64,000 nucleotides of DNA, from contig NZ_FNUJ01000013.1 in the NCBI RefSeq assembly GCF_900107925.1, positions 124,001-188,000 on the forward strand, written 5' to 3'. A model generated the notes under the pieces. That model worked only from the letters and a program-made list of their open reading frames with translations. It did not search any database and was not told the origin of the DNA. This document shows positions 48,421 through 55,919 of this stretch, in pieces; positions within the stretch are counted from its first letter, which is position 1; every line of letters begins with the position of its first letter. The stretch is from Amycolatopsis pretoriensis. Its GTDB lineage: Bacteria > Actinomycetota > Actinomycetes > Mycobacteriales > Pseudonocardiaceae. The position numbers were made by a program, and so were the translations under genes.

Positions 48421-49400
48421 CGCGCGGCTCCCGCTGCGGTGGGAACCTTGGTGGCGACTGAAGCCGCCGCCACAGCCGCGACGGCGGCTGAGGCCACCCC
48501 GACCCAGCGCGACAGCCGCACCGCCCGGCGCAGGTCCACCGGCTCCGGGTCGCGTCCTTCCCCCAGCCGCGCACGGCTCTCCACTTCGCCGCCGTAGCTG
48601 TTCGTGCCGCCCAGCCGGATGTCCAGCGCTCCGGCGAACGCCGCCTCGACCTGGCCCGCGTTCGGGCTCGGGTGGCGGCTGCCGTCGCGACGCCAGATCC
48701 GCCACGCCTCGCGCGCGCGGCCACCTGCCAGCGGCGCGCACAGCGCCGTGAGGGCCGCGCCGATCCGGGACGGCACCAGGTTGGCCACGTCGTCGGCCCG
48801 GGCGGCGGCCCAGCCGAACCGCCGGTACCGCGGTGACCGGTAGCCGACCATCGCGTCGAGCGTGTTCAGCGCCCGGTACCCGAGCAGTCCCGGCAGCCCG
48901 GCGATCGCGCCCCAGAACAGGGGCGCGACCACGGCGTCCGACGTGTTCTCCGCGATCGACTCGGTCGCCGCGCGAGCGAGCTCGGCGGAGTCGAGCGCTG
49001 TCGCGTCGCGCGCACAGAGGTGCGAAAGCCGCGCACGCGCCGAAGGCACGTCGCCCGCTTCGAGCAGCCTGGCCATCTCGTCGCCTTCGGCGGCGAGGCC
49101 GCGTCCGCCGAGCACAACCCACGTACACACCGCCGTGACGGAGAAGCGCGCGAAGGGGCTTCGCCGCGTCGCCGTCTGGAGCGCGACCCCGAGGCCGACA
49201 GCGCCGAAGGAGCACAACCCCGCGTAGACGGCTCCGCACGGCTTCGAGTCCGCCCACAGGAGACGCTCGAGGCGCGCGGCCGCCGACCCGAACAGCGCGA
49301 CCGGGTGCCCCCGTCGGGGGTCGCCGAACAGGGTGTCGGCGGCGTATCCGGTAACGAGTCCGGCAGCGGTTGTCCCTAGACGGAGTGGCACGTGGCGCAC
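48417..49400 (-). CDS. cobD: Adenosylcobinamide-phosphate synthase (CobD/CbiB)
   Basis: This 327-residue membrane protein attaches aminopropanol (or its phosphate) to cobyric acid. CbiB features are GYAADTLFGDPRRGHPVALFG near the start, ESIAENTSDAVVAPLFWGAI in the middle and SPNAGQVEAAFAGALDIRLGG near the end, with several membrane helices. A GTG at 49400 gives the full N-terminus; a GTG at 49391 is possible. It is divergent from cobU, leaving only a 27-base gap. Confidence 0.93.
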   Translation of the reverse strand: MRHVPLRLGTTAAGLVTGYAADTLFGDPRRGHPVALFGSAAARLERLLWADSKPCGAVYAGLCSFGAVGLGVALQTATRRSPFARFSVTAVCTWVVLGGRGLAAEGDEMARLLEAGDVPSARARLSHLCARDATALDSAELARAATESIAENTSDAVVAPLFWGAIAGLPGLLGYRALNTLDAMVGYRSPRYRRFGWAAARADDVANLVPSRIGAALTALCAPLAGGRAREAWRIWRRDGSRHPSPNAGQVEAAFAGALDIRLGGTNSYGGEVESRARLGEGRDPEPVDLRRAVRLSRWVGVASAAVAAVAAASVATKVPTAAGAAR

Positions 49401-49427
49401 GGTAGCGCGTGCACCACAATGCCGGGT

Positions 49428-50066
49428 ATGACTGCGCCCACCGCCTCCGCGGGGAAGAAGACGTCGGCGAGGCTGACGGCCCGCCTCGCGGGCTACCTCG
49501 AGACCCTGGCACGTGCCCTCCGCCGGTACGGCCGCGACGAAGGCAAGGTGCTGGTCCTCGGCGGCGTCCGCTCCGGGAAGTCGCGGCACGCGGAACGGCT
49601 CGTCGCCGGCCACTCGCACCTCGTCTACGTCGCGCCCGGCCTCCCGGCCGGCGAAGACGACCCCGAATGGGCCGCGCGGGTGGCCGCGCACCAGGCCCGG
49701 CGGCCGTCGCACTGGAAGACCGTCGAGACCACCGACCTCGCCGGCACCCTCCGCAAGGCGACCGAGCCGCTGCTGATCGACTGCCTCGGCACCTGGCTGT
49801 CCCGCGTGCTGGACGACGTCGGCGCGTGGAAGCAGAAGCCGGGCTGGGAACACCGGCTGGACGACCGGCTCGAGGACTTCCTCGCCGCGTGGGCCGCGGC
49901 GCGGGTGCCGGTGGTCGCGGTCAGCAACGAGGTCGGCAGCGGTGTGGTGCCCGCAACGTCGTCCGGGCGGCTGTTCCGTGATGTGCTGGGCGCACTCAAC
50001 AACCGGGTGTCCGCCGACGCCGACCGGGTCGTGCTGGTCGTCGCGGGCCGGGCGCTCGACCTGTAG
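49428..50066 (+). CDS. cobU: Adenosylcobinamide kinase/guanylyltransferase
   Basis: This 212-residue CobU/CobP enzyme phosphorylates adenosylcobinamide and then transfers GMP. It has Walker A VLVLGGVRSGKSRHAE, the guanylate site region in LVYVAPGLP and VPVVAVSNEVGSGVVP. A ~45-residue basic N-terminal extension precedes the normal start of the fold. The ATG lies 7 bases after CACAAT with no ribosome site, possibly leaderless. It is first of cobU-cobT-cobS. Confidence 0.93.
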   Translation: MTAPTASAGKKTSARLTARLAGYLETLARALRRYGRDEGKVLVLGGVRSGKSRHAERLVAGHSHLVYVAPGLPAGEDDPEWAARVAAHQARRPSHWKTVETTDLAGTLRKATEPLLIDCLGTWLSRVLDDVGAWKQKPGWEHRLDDRLEDFLAAWAAARVPVVAVSNEVGSGVVPATSSGRLFRDVLGALNNRVSADADRVVLVVAGRALDL

Positions 50067-50079
50067 CCAGGAGGCGCCC

Positions 50080-51093
50080 GTGTTCGACGTACCCGTGCCC
50101 GACCCCGCCGCCCGCGCCGCCGCGCAGGAGCGGCTCGACGGCCTGGTCAAGCCGCTCGGCGCGCTCGGCAGGCTGGAGGAGCTCGCCGCCTGGCTGGCGG
50201 CGGCGCACGGGAGCGTGCCGCCGCGCCCGCTGGACGACGTCCGGGTGGTCGTCTTCGCCGGCGACCACGGCGTGTCGGCGCTGTCGGCGTACCCGCGCGA
50301 AGTGACCGCGGCGATGGTGCGGGTGTTCCTGGCCGGCAAGAGCGGCGTCAACGTGCTGGCCGCGCAGGTCGGCGCGAAGGTGCGGGTGGCCGACCTGGGC
50401 GTCGATTGGGACGGCGCGGACGTACCGCCCGAGGTCACGGCGCACAAGATCCGCCGCGGTTCGGGCTCGATCGACGTCGAGGACGCCCTGCTGCCGGGTG
50501 AAGCGCGGGCCGCGTTCGAGGCCGGCCGGGCGATCGCCCGCGAGGAAGCGGACGCGGACCTGCTGATCCCGGGCGACATGGGCATCGGCAACACGGCGAT
50601 GTGCGCGGCCCTGGTGGCGGCCTCGCTGGGGCTGCCGGCCGCCGAGGTGGTCGGCACGGGCACCGGGGTCGACGCGGACGGCCTCGAGCGCAAGACGGCC
50701 GCGGTCGCGGCGGCCCTGACGCGGACGGCGGGCCGGACGGACGACCCGTTCGACCGGCTGACGACGCTGGGCAGCGCGTGCGTCGCGGCGACGGCCGGCT
50801 TCCTGGTCGAAGCGGCGGTGCGAGGAATCCCGGTGCTGCTGGACGGCGTGTTCTCCGGCGCGGCCGCCCTGGTCGCCCGGGACATCGCGCCCGGCGCCGA
50901 GCAGTGGTGGCTGGCCGGGCACCGCTCGACCGAACCTTCGCAGGCGTTCGCGCTCAAGGCGCTGGGCCTGGAGCCGATCCTGGACTTCGGGCTGCGGCTC
51001 GGCGAAGGCAGCGGGGCAGTGCAGGCCGTCCCGACCCTTCGCGCCGCGCGTGCGATCTTGGCGGACATGGGCCTGCTGGCCGACTTGACGTGA
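50080..51093 (+). CDS. cobT: Nicotinate-nucleotide--dimethylbenzimidazole phosphoribosyltransferase
   Basis: This 337-residue CobT makes alpha-ribazole phosphate from DMB and nicotinate mononucleotide. Family segments are RLDGLVKPLGALGRLEELA, VFAGDHGVSALSAYPREVT, LIPGDMGIGNTAMCAAL and the late LDFGLRLGEGSGA with the catalytic Glu. GTG start with AGGAGG upstream, 13 bp after cobU; its stop overlaps the cobS start (GTGA). It works with bluB (61572), which provides the DMB. Confidence 0.95.
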   Translation: MFDVPVPDPAARAAAQERLDGLVKPLGALGRLEELAAWLAAAHGSVPPRPLDDVRVVVFAGDHGVSALSAYPREVTAAMVRVFLAGKSGVNVLAAQVGAKVRVADLGVDWDGADVPPEVTAHKIRRGSGSIDVEDALLPGEARAAFEAGRAIAREEADADLLIPGDMGIGNTAMCAALVAASLGLPAAEVVGTGTGVDADGLERKTAAVAAALTRTAGRTDDPFDRLTTLGSACVAATAGFLVEAAVRGIPVLLDGVFSGAAALVARDIAPGAEQWWLAGHRSTEPSQAFALKALGLEPILDFGLRLGEGSGAVQAVPTLRAARAILADMGLLADLT

Positions 51094-51830
51094 GCCGCTG
51101 GGCCGACTCCGCGCGGATGGCAGCCGGGACGTTGACCACCGTTCCCGTCCCGGCGCCCCGCGTCATCAACCGGCGGGTGGCCGGTGGCGCCATGCTGCTC
51201 GCTCCCCTGGCCGCCCTCCCGCTCGCCGTGGCCGCCGGGCTCGTCGTCGCCGCCGGACAAGCTGTTCACCTTCCTTCTCTCGCAACTGCCGCTCTCGCGG
51301 TGGGAGCCGTCGCGCACGGCAGCCGGGGGCTGCACCTCGACGGGCTCGCCGACACCGCGGACGGCCTCGGTGCCTCTTACGACCGGGCCAAGGCCCTCGA
51401 CGTCATGCGCCGCGGCGACTCCGGACCCACCGGGGTCGCGACGCTCGTGTTCGTCCTGCTCGTCCAGGTCGGCGCGCTGACCGCCGCCGGCCCGGTCACC
51501 GCGGCCGCCGGGGTCGTCGTCGGCCGGTGCACGCTCTCGCTGGCGTGCGCCCGCGGTGTCCCGTCGGCGCGGCCGGAGGGCCTGGGCGCCACCGTCGCGG
51601 GCTCGGTTCCCCGCACCGCGGCGATCGCCGTGGGCCTCGCCGCCGCCGGGCTCGCCACGCTGCTGCCCGGGCTGCCGTGGTGGCGCGGACCTCTTGCCGT
51701 CGCCCTGGCCTACGCCGTCACCGGCGCACTCCTGTGGCGGTGCACCAAGCGCCTCGGCGGCGTCACCGGCGACGTTCTCGGCGCCGGTGTCGAAGTCGCC
51801 GTCGCGGCCGCCTTGCTCGCGCTCGCCTGA
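51090..51830 (+). CDS. cobS: Adenosylcobinamide-GDP ribazoletransferase (cobalamin synthase)
   Basis: This 246-residue membrane enzyme joins adenosylcobinamide-GDP and alpha-ribazole (phosphate). Motifs are TLTTVPVPAP near the start, GLHLDGLADTADGLGAS (metal-binding acids) and DVMRRGDSGPTGV, with several hydrophobic helices and GGVTGDVLGAGVE near the end. GTG start coupled to cobT. A promoter for the WYL gene overlaps its 3' end. Confidence 0.95.
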   Translation: MSRWADSARMAAGTLTTVPVPAPRVINRRVAGGAMLLAPLAALPLAVAAGLVVAAGQAVHLPSLATAALAVGAVAHGSRGLHLDGLADTADGLGASYDRAKALDVMRRGDSGPTGVATLVFVLLVQVGALTAAGPVTAAAGVVVGRCTLSLACARGVPSARPEGLGATVAGSVPRTAAIAVGLAAAGLATLLPGLPWWRGPLAVALAYAVTGALLWRCTKRLGGVTGDVLGAGVEVAVAAALLALA

Positions 51831-51855
51831 AACTGTCGTACCCCCTTCCTAGAGT
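51827..51855 (+). promoter_or_regulatory. Promoter of the WYL regulator, leaderless
   Basis: CTGAAA (51827-51832), a 17-base spacer and TAGAGT (51850-51855) form a sigma-70-like promoter overlapping the cobS stop. The -10 ends 7 bases before the GTG start at 51863, where there is no ribosome site. Confidence 0.55.
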
Positions 51856-51862
51856 GCGACGC

Positions 51863-52549
51863 GTGAACCGAACCGATCGGCTGTACGCGCTCGTCGAAGA
51901 ACTTCGTGCTGTCGCCCCTCGCCCGCGCAGCGCGCGCTGGCTCGCGTCCCGGTTCGAGGTGAGCGTCCGCACCGTCGAGCGGGACATCAGCGCGCTGCAG
52001 CAATCCGGCGTGCCCGTCTACGCCGAGGCGGGCCGCACCGGCGGGTACTGCCTCGACAAGGCGCACACGATGCCGCCGGTCAACCTGACGCCCGCCGAGG
52101 CCGTCGCCATGGCGCTCGCGCTGAGGCACCTCGACGGCACCCCCTTCCGGGCGGAAGGACGCTCGGCGCTGCACAAGCTCGTCTCGGCGATGCGGCGGGA
52201 GGACGTCGACGCCGCGCGGGACCTCGCCACCTGTGTCCACCTGCTCGGCGGTGGTCCGATCCCGCCGATGCCGCCCGTGCTCGGCGTCCGCCGCGTCCTG
52301 CGCATCCGGTACACCGACCGCCAAGGCACCGCCACCCGGCGGGAAGTCGAGCCCCTCGGCTACGTCGGCAAGCCCGACCACTGGTACCTCATCGCCTGGT
52401 GCCGGCTGCGCGAGGAGATCCGCGCCTTCCGCACCGACCGGATCGTCTCCTTCACCGTGCTGGCCGAGGTGCCGCCGCTGCGCCGGCTGCGGCCCGAGGA
52501 CCTCGACATCCCCTACGGCGACGTCGAGCAGCTCACTTTGGCGGGGTGA
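51863..52549 (+). CDS. WYL-domain (DeoR-like HTH) transcriptional regulator
   Basis: This 228-residue regulator has an N-terminal winged helix (RLYALVEELRAVAPRPRSAR, then WLASRFEVSVRTVERDISAL) and a C-terminal WYL domain with WYLIAWCRLREEIRAFRTDRI. WYL domains bind small ligands or nucleic acid. Its 3' end overlaps the convergent VOC gene by 17 bp. In actinomycetes WYL regulators often control such neighbouring VOC/glyoxalase genes; a link to cobalamin is not shown. Confidence 0.9.
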   Translation: MNRTDRLYALVEELRAVAPRPRSARWLASRFEVSVRTVERDISALQQSGVPVYAEAGRTGGYCLDKAHTMPPVNLTPAEAVAMALALRHLDGTPFRAEGRSALHKLVSAMRREDVDAARDLATCVHLLGGGPIPPMPPVLGVRRVLRIRYTDRQGTATRREVEPLGYVGKPDHWYLIAWCRLREEIRAFRTDRIVSFTVLAEVPPLRRLRPEDLDIPYGDVEQLTLAG

Positions 52550-52889
52550 ACACGGAGAAGTGGTTGCCGGCCGGGTCGAGCACGTGCGCGAACGTCACGC
52601 CGACCGGGTTGACGGTCGGTGGCCGTTGCACCCGCCCACCGGCCTTCTCCACCGCGCGGCAGGCGGCGTCGACGTCCTCGACCAGCACGGTGAAGATCGC
52701 GTAGTTCTCCTGCCCCGTGGACAGACCGCCACGCGAGCCGCCGGTGTCGATGACGCGGTAAGCGACATCGGTGCTCGCGGTGTCGTCCTGCGCGACCTTC
52801 CAGCCGAAGACGTCGCCGTAGAACCGTTCGGCGGTCGCCGGGTCGTCCGTGCCGATCTCGAACCAGGCGACGTCGTTGAATCCGGGCAT
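52533..52889 (-). CDS. VOC-family (glyoxalase/bleomycin-resistance-like) protein
   Basis: This 118-residue protein has two beta-alpha-beta-beta-beta halves: VAWFEIGTDDPATAERFYGD, then the second half IFTVLVEDVDAACRAVEKAG ending in DPAGNHFSVFTPPK. It is a single VOC domain that likely dimerises around a metal site. Its function could be a lyase, dioxygenase or binding protein. The partner gene by position is the convergent WYL regulator. Confidence 0.85.
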   Translation of the reverse strand: MPGFNDVAWFEIGTDDPATAERFYGDVFGWKVAQDDTASTDVAYRVIDTGGSRGGLSTGQENYAIFTVLVEDVDAACRAVEKAGGRVQRPPTVNPVGVTFAHVLDPAGNHFSVFTPPK

Positions 52890-52970
52890 GTCGTTCCTTC
52901 CGCTGCCACGCCGGGCGTTTCCCGGCTCCGCCCAGTTTCGGCGGCGGCAACGACAACCCCCTGTCGGTGT

Positions 52971-53987
52971 TTACGAAATTTCTCGCACCGCGGTCAGGAA
53001 CGCGTCCGTCGTCACGCGGTCGCGGACCGCCAGCCGCAGGTGGTCCGGCCCGAGACCGGGGAAAGTATCGCCTCGCCGCACCGCGTAGCCGGCCTCGCGC
53101 AGCCGCGCGCGCAGAGAAGCGCCGTCGGGAACGCGCACCAGCACGAACGGCCCGCGCGGGTCGCCCAGCACCGTCACGCCCAGAGCCGTCAGACCGGACA
53201 CCAGGTACTCCCGGTCCGATTCCGCCGCGATCGCCAGCTTTTCCGCTTCCTCCAGCGCGGCCGGACGGCAGCACGCCACCGTCGCCACCCCGGCCAAAGT
53301 GGACACCGACCAGGGCACCTGCACCGCCCGCAGCCGCTCGACGACGTCCGCCGAAGCGAGTACGTACCCCGCCCGCAGGCCGGCCAGCCCCCACGTCTTC
53401 GTCAAGCTGCGCAGCACGACGACGCCCGCGAAACCGGACGCCAGGCTCTCGGCCTCCCCCGGGATCGCGTCCAGGAAAGCCTCGTCGACCACGAGCAGCC
53501 GCCCAGGTCGCGCCAAGGAAAGCAGCGCCGACGCCGGGTGCAGGACCGACGTCGGGTTCGTCGGGTTGCCGACGAACACCAGGTCGGCGTCAGCAGGAAC
53601 CAGCGCCGGGTCCAGCACGAACCCGTCCGCTTCGGACAGGATCACGCGCGAAACCGAGTGGCCCGCCGCCCGCAACGCCGCCTCGGGCTCGGTGAACTGC
53701 GGGTGCACGACCACGGCGTGTCGAGGCCGAAAAGCCGAGGCCAGCAGCGTGAACGCCTCCGCCGCACCCGCGGTGACCAGGACTTCGGAAGCCCGACGGC
53801 CGTGGCGAGCAGCGACAGCCGCAGTAGCGTCCACAGTGGACGGATAAGCAGCGAGGGAGTCCAAGGCGGACGCCAGTTCGTCCCGCAGCCAACCCGGCGG
53901 CCGCGGCAACCGGACGTTCACGGCCAGGTCGACCAGCCCCGGCCCGACCTCGCGATCGCCGTGGTGGTGCAGGTCGTACTCAGGCAT
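52971..53987 (-). CDS. cobC: CobC-like PLP aminotransferase (threonine-phosphate decarboxylase family)
   Basis: This 338-residue fold-type I PLP enzyme resembles histidinol-phosphate aminotransferase/CobD-CobC decarboxylases. It has LVTAGAAEAF, FVGNPTNPTSVLHP, LLVVDEAFLDAIPGE and the PLP Lys in VLRSLTKTWGLAGLRAGY. In the cobalamin pathway it would make aminopropanol phosphate for the nucleotide loop. It overlaps cobB by 8 bp at its start and is last in the minus-strand operon chlID-cobO-cobB-cobC. 'CobC' is used here in the Pseudomonas/actinomycete sense. Confidence 0.88.
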   Translation of the reverse strand: MPEYDLHHHGDREVGPGLVDLAVNVRLPRPPGWLRDELASALDSLAAYPSTVDATAAVAARHGRRASEVLVTAGAAEAFTLLASAFRPRHAVVVHPQFTEPEAALRAAGHSVSRVILSEADGFVLDPALVPADADLVFVGNPTNPTSVLHPASALLSLARPGRLLVVDEAFLDAIPGEAESLASGFAGVVVLRSLTKTWGLAGLRAGYVLASADVVERLRAVQVPWSVSTLAGVATVACCRPAALEEAEKLAIAAESDREYLVSGLTALGVTVLGDPRGPFVLVRVPDGASLRARLREAGYAVRRGDTFPGLGPDHLRLAVRDRVTTDAFLTAVREIS

Positions 53988-55311
53988 GAGCCCGGACCCG
54001 TTCCGCGAACCGGTGGGCCAGCTCGGGGTACCCGGCCCAGTGAATGTGCAGGTAGGACGCGTGCAACGTCGGCGACGCGAAGCCGTCCAGCTGCCGGTCC
54101 CAGCCCCACGCCGCCGAAGCCCCGTGCGACGGCGTCACTTCGGTGCGGTGGAACTCGTGCCCGGTGACGCGCTGCCCGGCCGTCGCCAGGAGGTTGTCCT
54201 CGACGGCGACCGCGCGCCGGTAGCCGAGCTTGCCGCGTGCGGTCATCTTCGCGTCCGCGGGCAGCGCGCCGACCATCGGCACGCCGTCCAGCGACTGGCA
54301 CAGGTACAGCAGGCCCGCGCACTCCGCGCTCACCGGCATCCCGCGAGCGATGGCCGAAGCCACTTCACGCAGCAACGGCGTGTTCGCCGACAGCTCCGCT
54401 GCGTGCACCTCGGGGAACCCGCCGCCGAAGTACAGCCCGGCGCACCCGTCCGGCAACGCCGTGTCCCGCAGGGGATCGATGTCCACGACGTCGACGCCGC
54501 ACGCGGCCAGCAGCTCGACGTTCTCGGTGTAGCGGAAGGTGAACGCCGGTCCCCCGGCGGCCGCGACCGTCACCCGCGGACCGTCCACACCGGACGGTTC
54601 CCACGCCGGCGCGGACAGCGGCGGCGCCGCGGACGCGATCCGCACGATCGCTGCCAAGTCGACTCCGTCGGAAACCCACGCGGCCAGTGCCGGCAGCACG
54701 TGCTGCGCCTCGGCCGCCCGTTCCGCCGCCGGGACGAGCCCGAGGTGCCGGCTCGGCGCGTGGATCTCTTCGTTGCGGTACAACGCGCCCAGCAGCGGGA
54801 CGCCGGTCGCTTCCAGCGCGGAGGCGATCTCGTCGAGGTGCCGCTGCGAGCCCAGCTTGTTGAGGATGACCCCGGCCAGCCGCACGCGCGTGTCGTAGGA
54901 CGCGAAGCCGAGCACGGTCGCCGCGACGCTGCGGGACGCCGCCGACGCGTCCACGACCAGCACCACCGGCGCGTCCAGCAGCCGGGCGACGTGCGCGGTC
55001 GAGGCGTAGCCCTCGGTCCCGAGAGCGCCGTCGAACAGGCCCATCACGCCCTCGATGACGGCGATGTCCGCGCCGTGGGAACCGTGGCGCAGCAACGGGA
55101 TCAACGCGTCTTCGCCCTGCAGGAACGGGTCCAGGTTCCGCGCCGGCCGCCCGGTGGCCAGGGCGTGGTAGCTCGGGTCGATGAAGTCCGGCCCGACCTT
55201 GTGCCCGGACACGCGGTGCCCGGCCGCGCGCAGCGCCGCCATCAGCCCCGCGGCGACGGTCGTCTTGCCGTGCCCGGACCCGGGCGCGGCGACGACCACG
55301 CGCGCTACCAC
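53980..55311 (-). CDS. cobB: Cobyrinic acid a,c-diamide synthase / hydrogenobyrinate a,c-diamide synthase
   Basis: This 443-residue amidotransferase has an N-terminal P-loop domain (VVVAAPGSGHGKTTVAAGLM, then VGPDFIDPSYH and IEGVMGLFDG) and a C-terminal GATase domain (LYFGGGFPEVHA with AECAGLLYL for the Cys, and an FHRTE region). It amidates the a and c acetate groups of (hydrogeno)byrinate. A GTG at 55311 gives the natural N-terminus VVARVVVAAPGSG and overlaps the cobO stop by 7 bp. Confidence 0.95.
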   Translation of the reverse strand: MVARVVVAAPGSGHGKTTVAAGLMAALRAAGHRVSGHKVGPDFIDPSYHALATGRPARNLDPFLQGEDALIPLLRHGSHGADIAVIEGVMGLFDGALGTEGYASTAHVARLLDAPVVLVVDASAASRSVAATVLGFASYDTRVRLAGVILNKLGSQRHLDEIASALEATGVPLLGALYRNEEIHAPSRHLGLVPAAERAAEAQHVLPALAAWVSDGVDLAAIVRIASAAPPLSAPAWEPSGVDGPRVTVAAAGGPAFTFRYTENVELLAACGVDVVDIDPLRDTALPDGCAGLYFGGGFPEVHAAELSANTPLLREVASAIARGMPVSAECAGLLYLCQSLDGVPMVGALPADAKMTARGKLGYRRAVAVEDNLLATAGQRVTGHEFHRTEVTPSHGASAAWGWDRQLDGFASPTLHASYLHIHWAGYPELAHRFAERVRAHA

Positions 55312-55919
55312 TCGATCCCCCGCTGGCCCTTCTGGCCGGCGTCCATCGGGTGCTTGACCTTGGTCATCTCGGCGACCAGGTCGGCGGCTTCGATCAGCTC
55401 CGGCGGCGCGTACCGGCCGGTGATGACGACGTGCTGGTGCCCGGGCCGCTCGACCAACGCGGACACGACGTCGTCCACCTCCAGCCAGCCCCACTTGAGC
55501 AGGTAGGAGAACTCGTCGAGGACGTAGAAGTCGTGCGTCTCGGCGGCGAGGCGGCGCTTGATCTCCGCCCAGCCCTCACGCGCGTTTTCGGCGTGGTCCT
55601 CGTCGGTGCCGGACTTGCGCGACCAGCTCCAGCCCTCGCCCATCTTGTGCCACTCGACCGGCCCGCCCTCGCCGGTGTCGTCGTGCAGCTTGCCCAAGGC
55701 CTTGAACGCGGCTTCCTCGCCGACGCGCCACTTCGCCGACTTGACGAACTGGAACACGCCGATCGACCAGCCCTGGTTCCACGCGCGCAACGCCATCCCG
55801 AACGCGGCGGTCGACTTGCCCTTCATCTCACCGGTGTGCACGGCGAGCAGCGGCCGGTTGCGGCGCTGGCGGGTCGTCAGGCCGTCGGCCGGCACCACGG
55901 ACGGCTTTCCCTGCGGCAT
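55305..55919 (-). CDS. cobO: Cob(I)yrinic acid a,c-diamide adenosyltransferase (CobO/CobA/BtuR type)
   Basis: This 204-residue adenosyltransferase adds the 5'-deoxyadenosyl ligand to cobalt. The P-loop is VHTGEMKGKSTAAFG, followed by GVFQFVKSAKWRVGEE, YVLDEFSYLLKWGW and VVITGRYAPPELIEAADLVAEM, all characteristic of the CobO family. Its ATG overlaps the last base of the chelatase-like gene, and its end overlaps cobB. Confidence 0.96.
   Translation of the reverse strand: MPQGKPSVVPADGLTTRQRRNRPLLAVHTGEMKGKSTAAFGMALRAWNQGWSIGVFQFVKSAKWRVGEEAAFKALGKLHDDTGEGGPVEWHKMGEGWSWSRKSGTDEDHAENAREGWAEIKRRLAAETHDFYVLDEFSYLLKWGWLEVDDVVSALVERPGHQHVVITGRYAPPELIEAADLVAEMTKVKHPMDAGQKGQRGIEW

Noticed and set aside
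49401..51335. N-terminal extension of cobD through cobT/cobS antisense
   Set aside because: Ser/Pro/Arg-rich with no domain; CbiB homology starts at ~49400.
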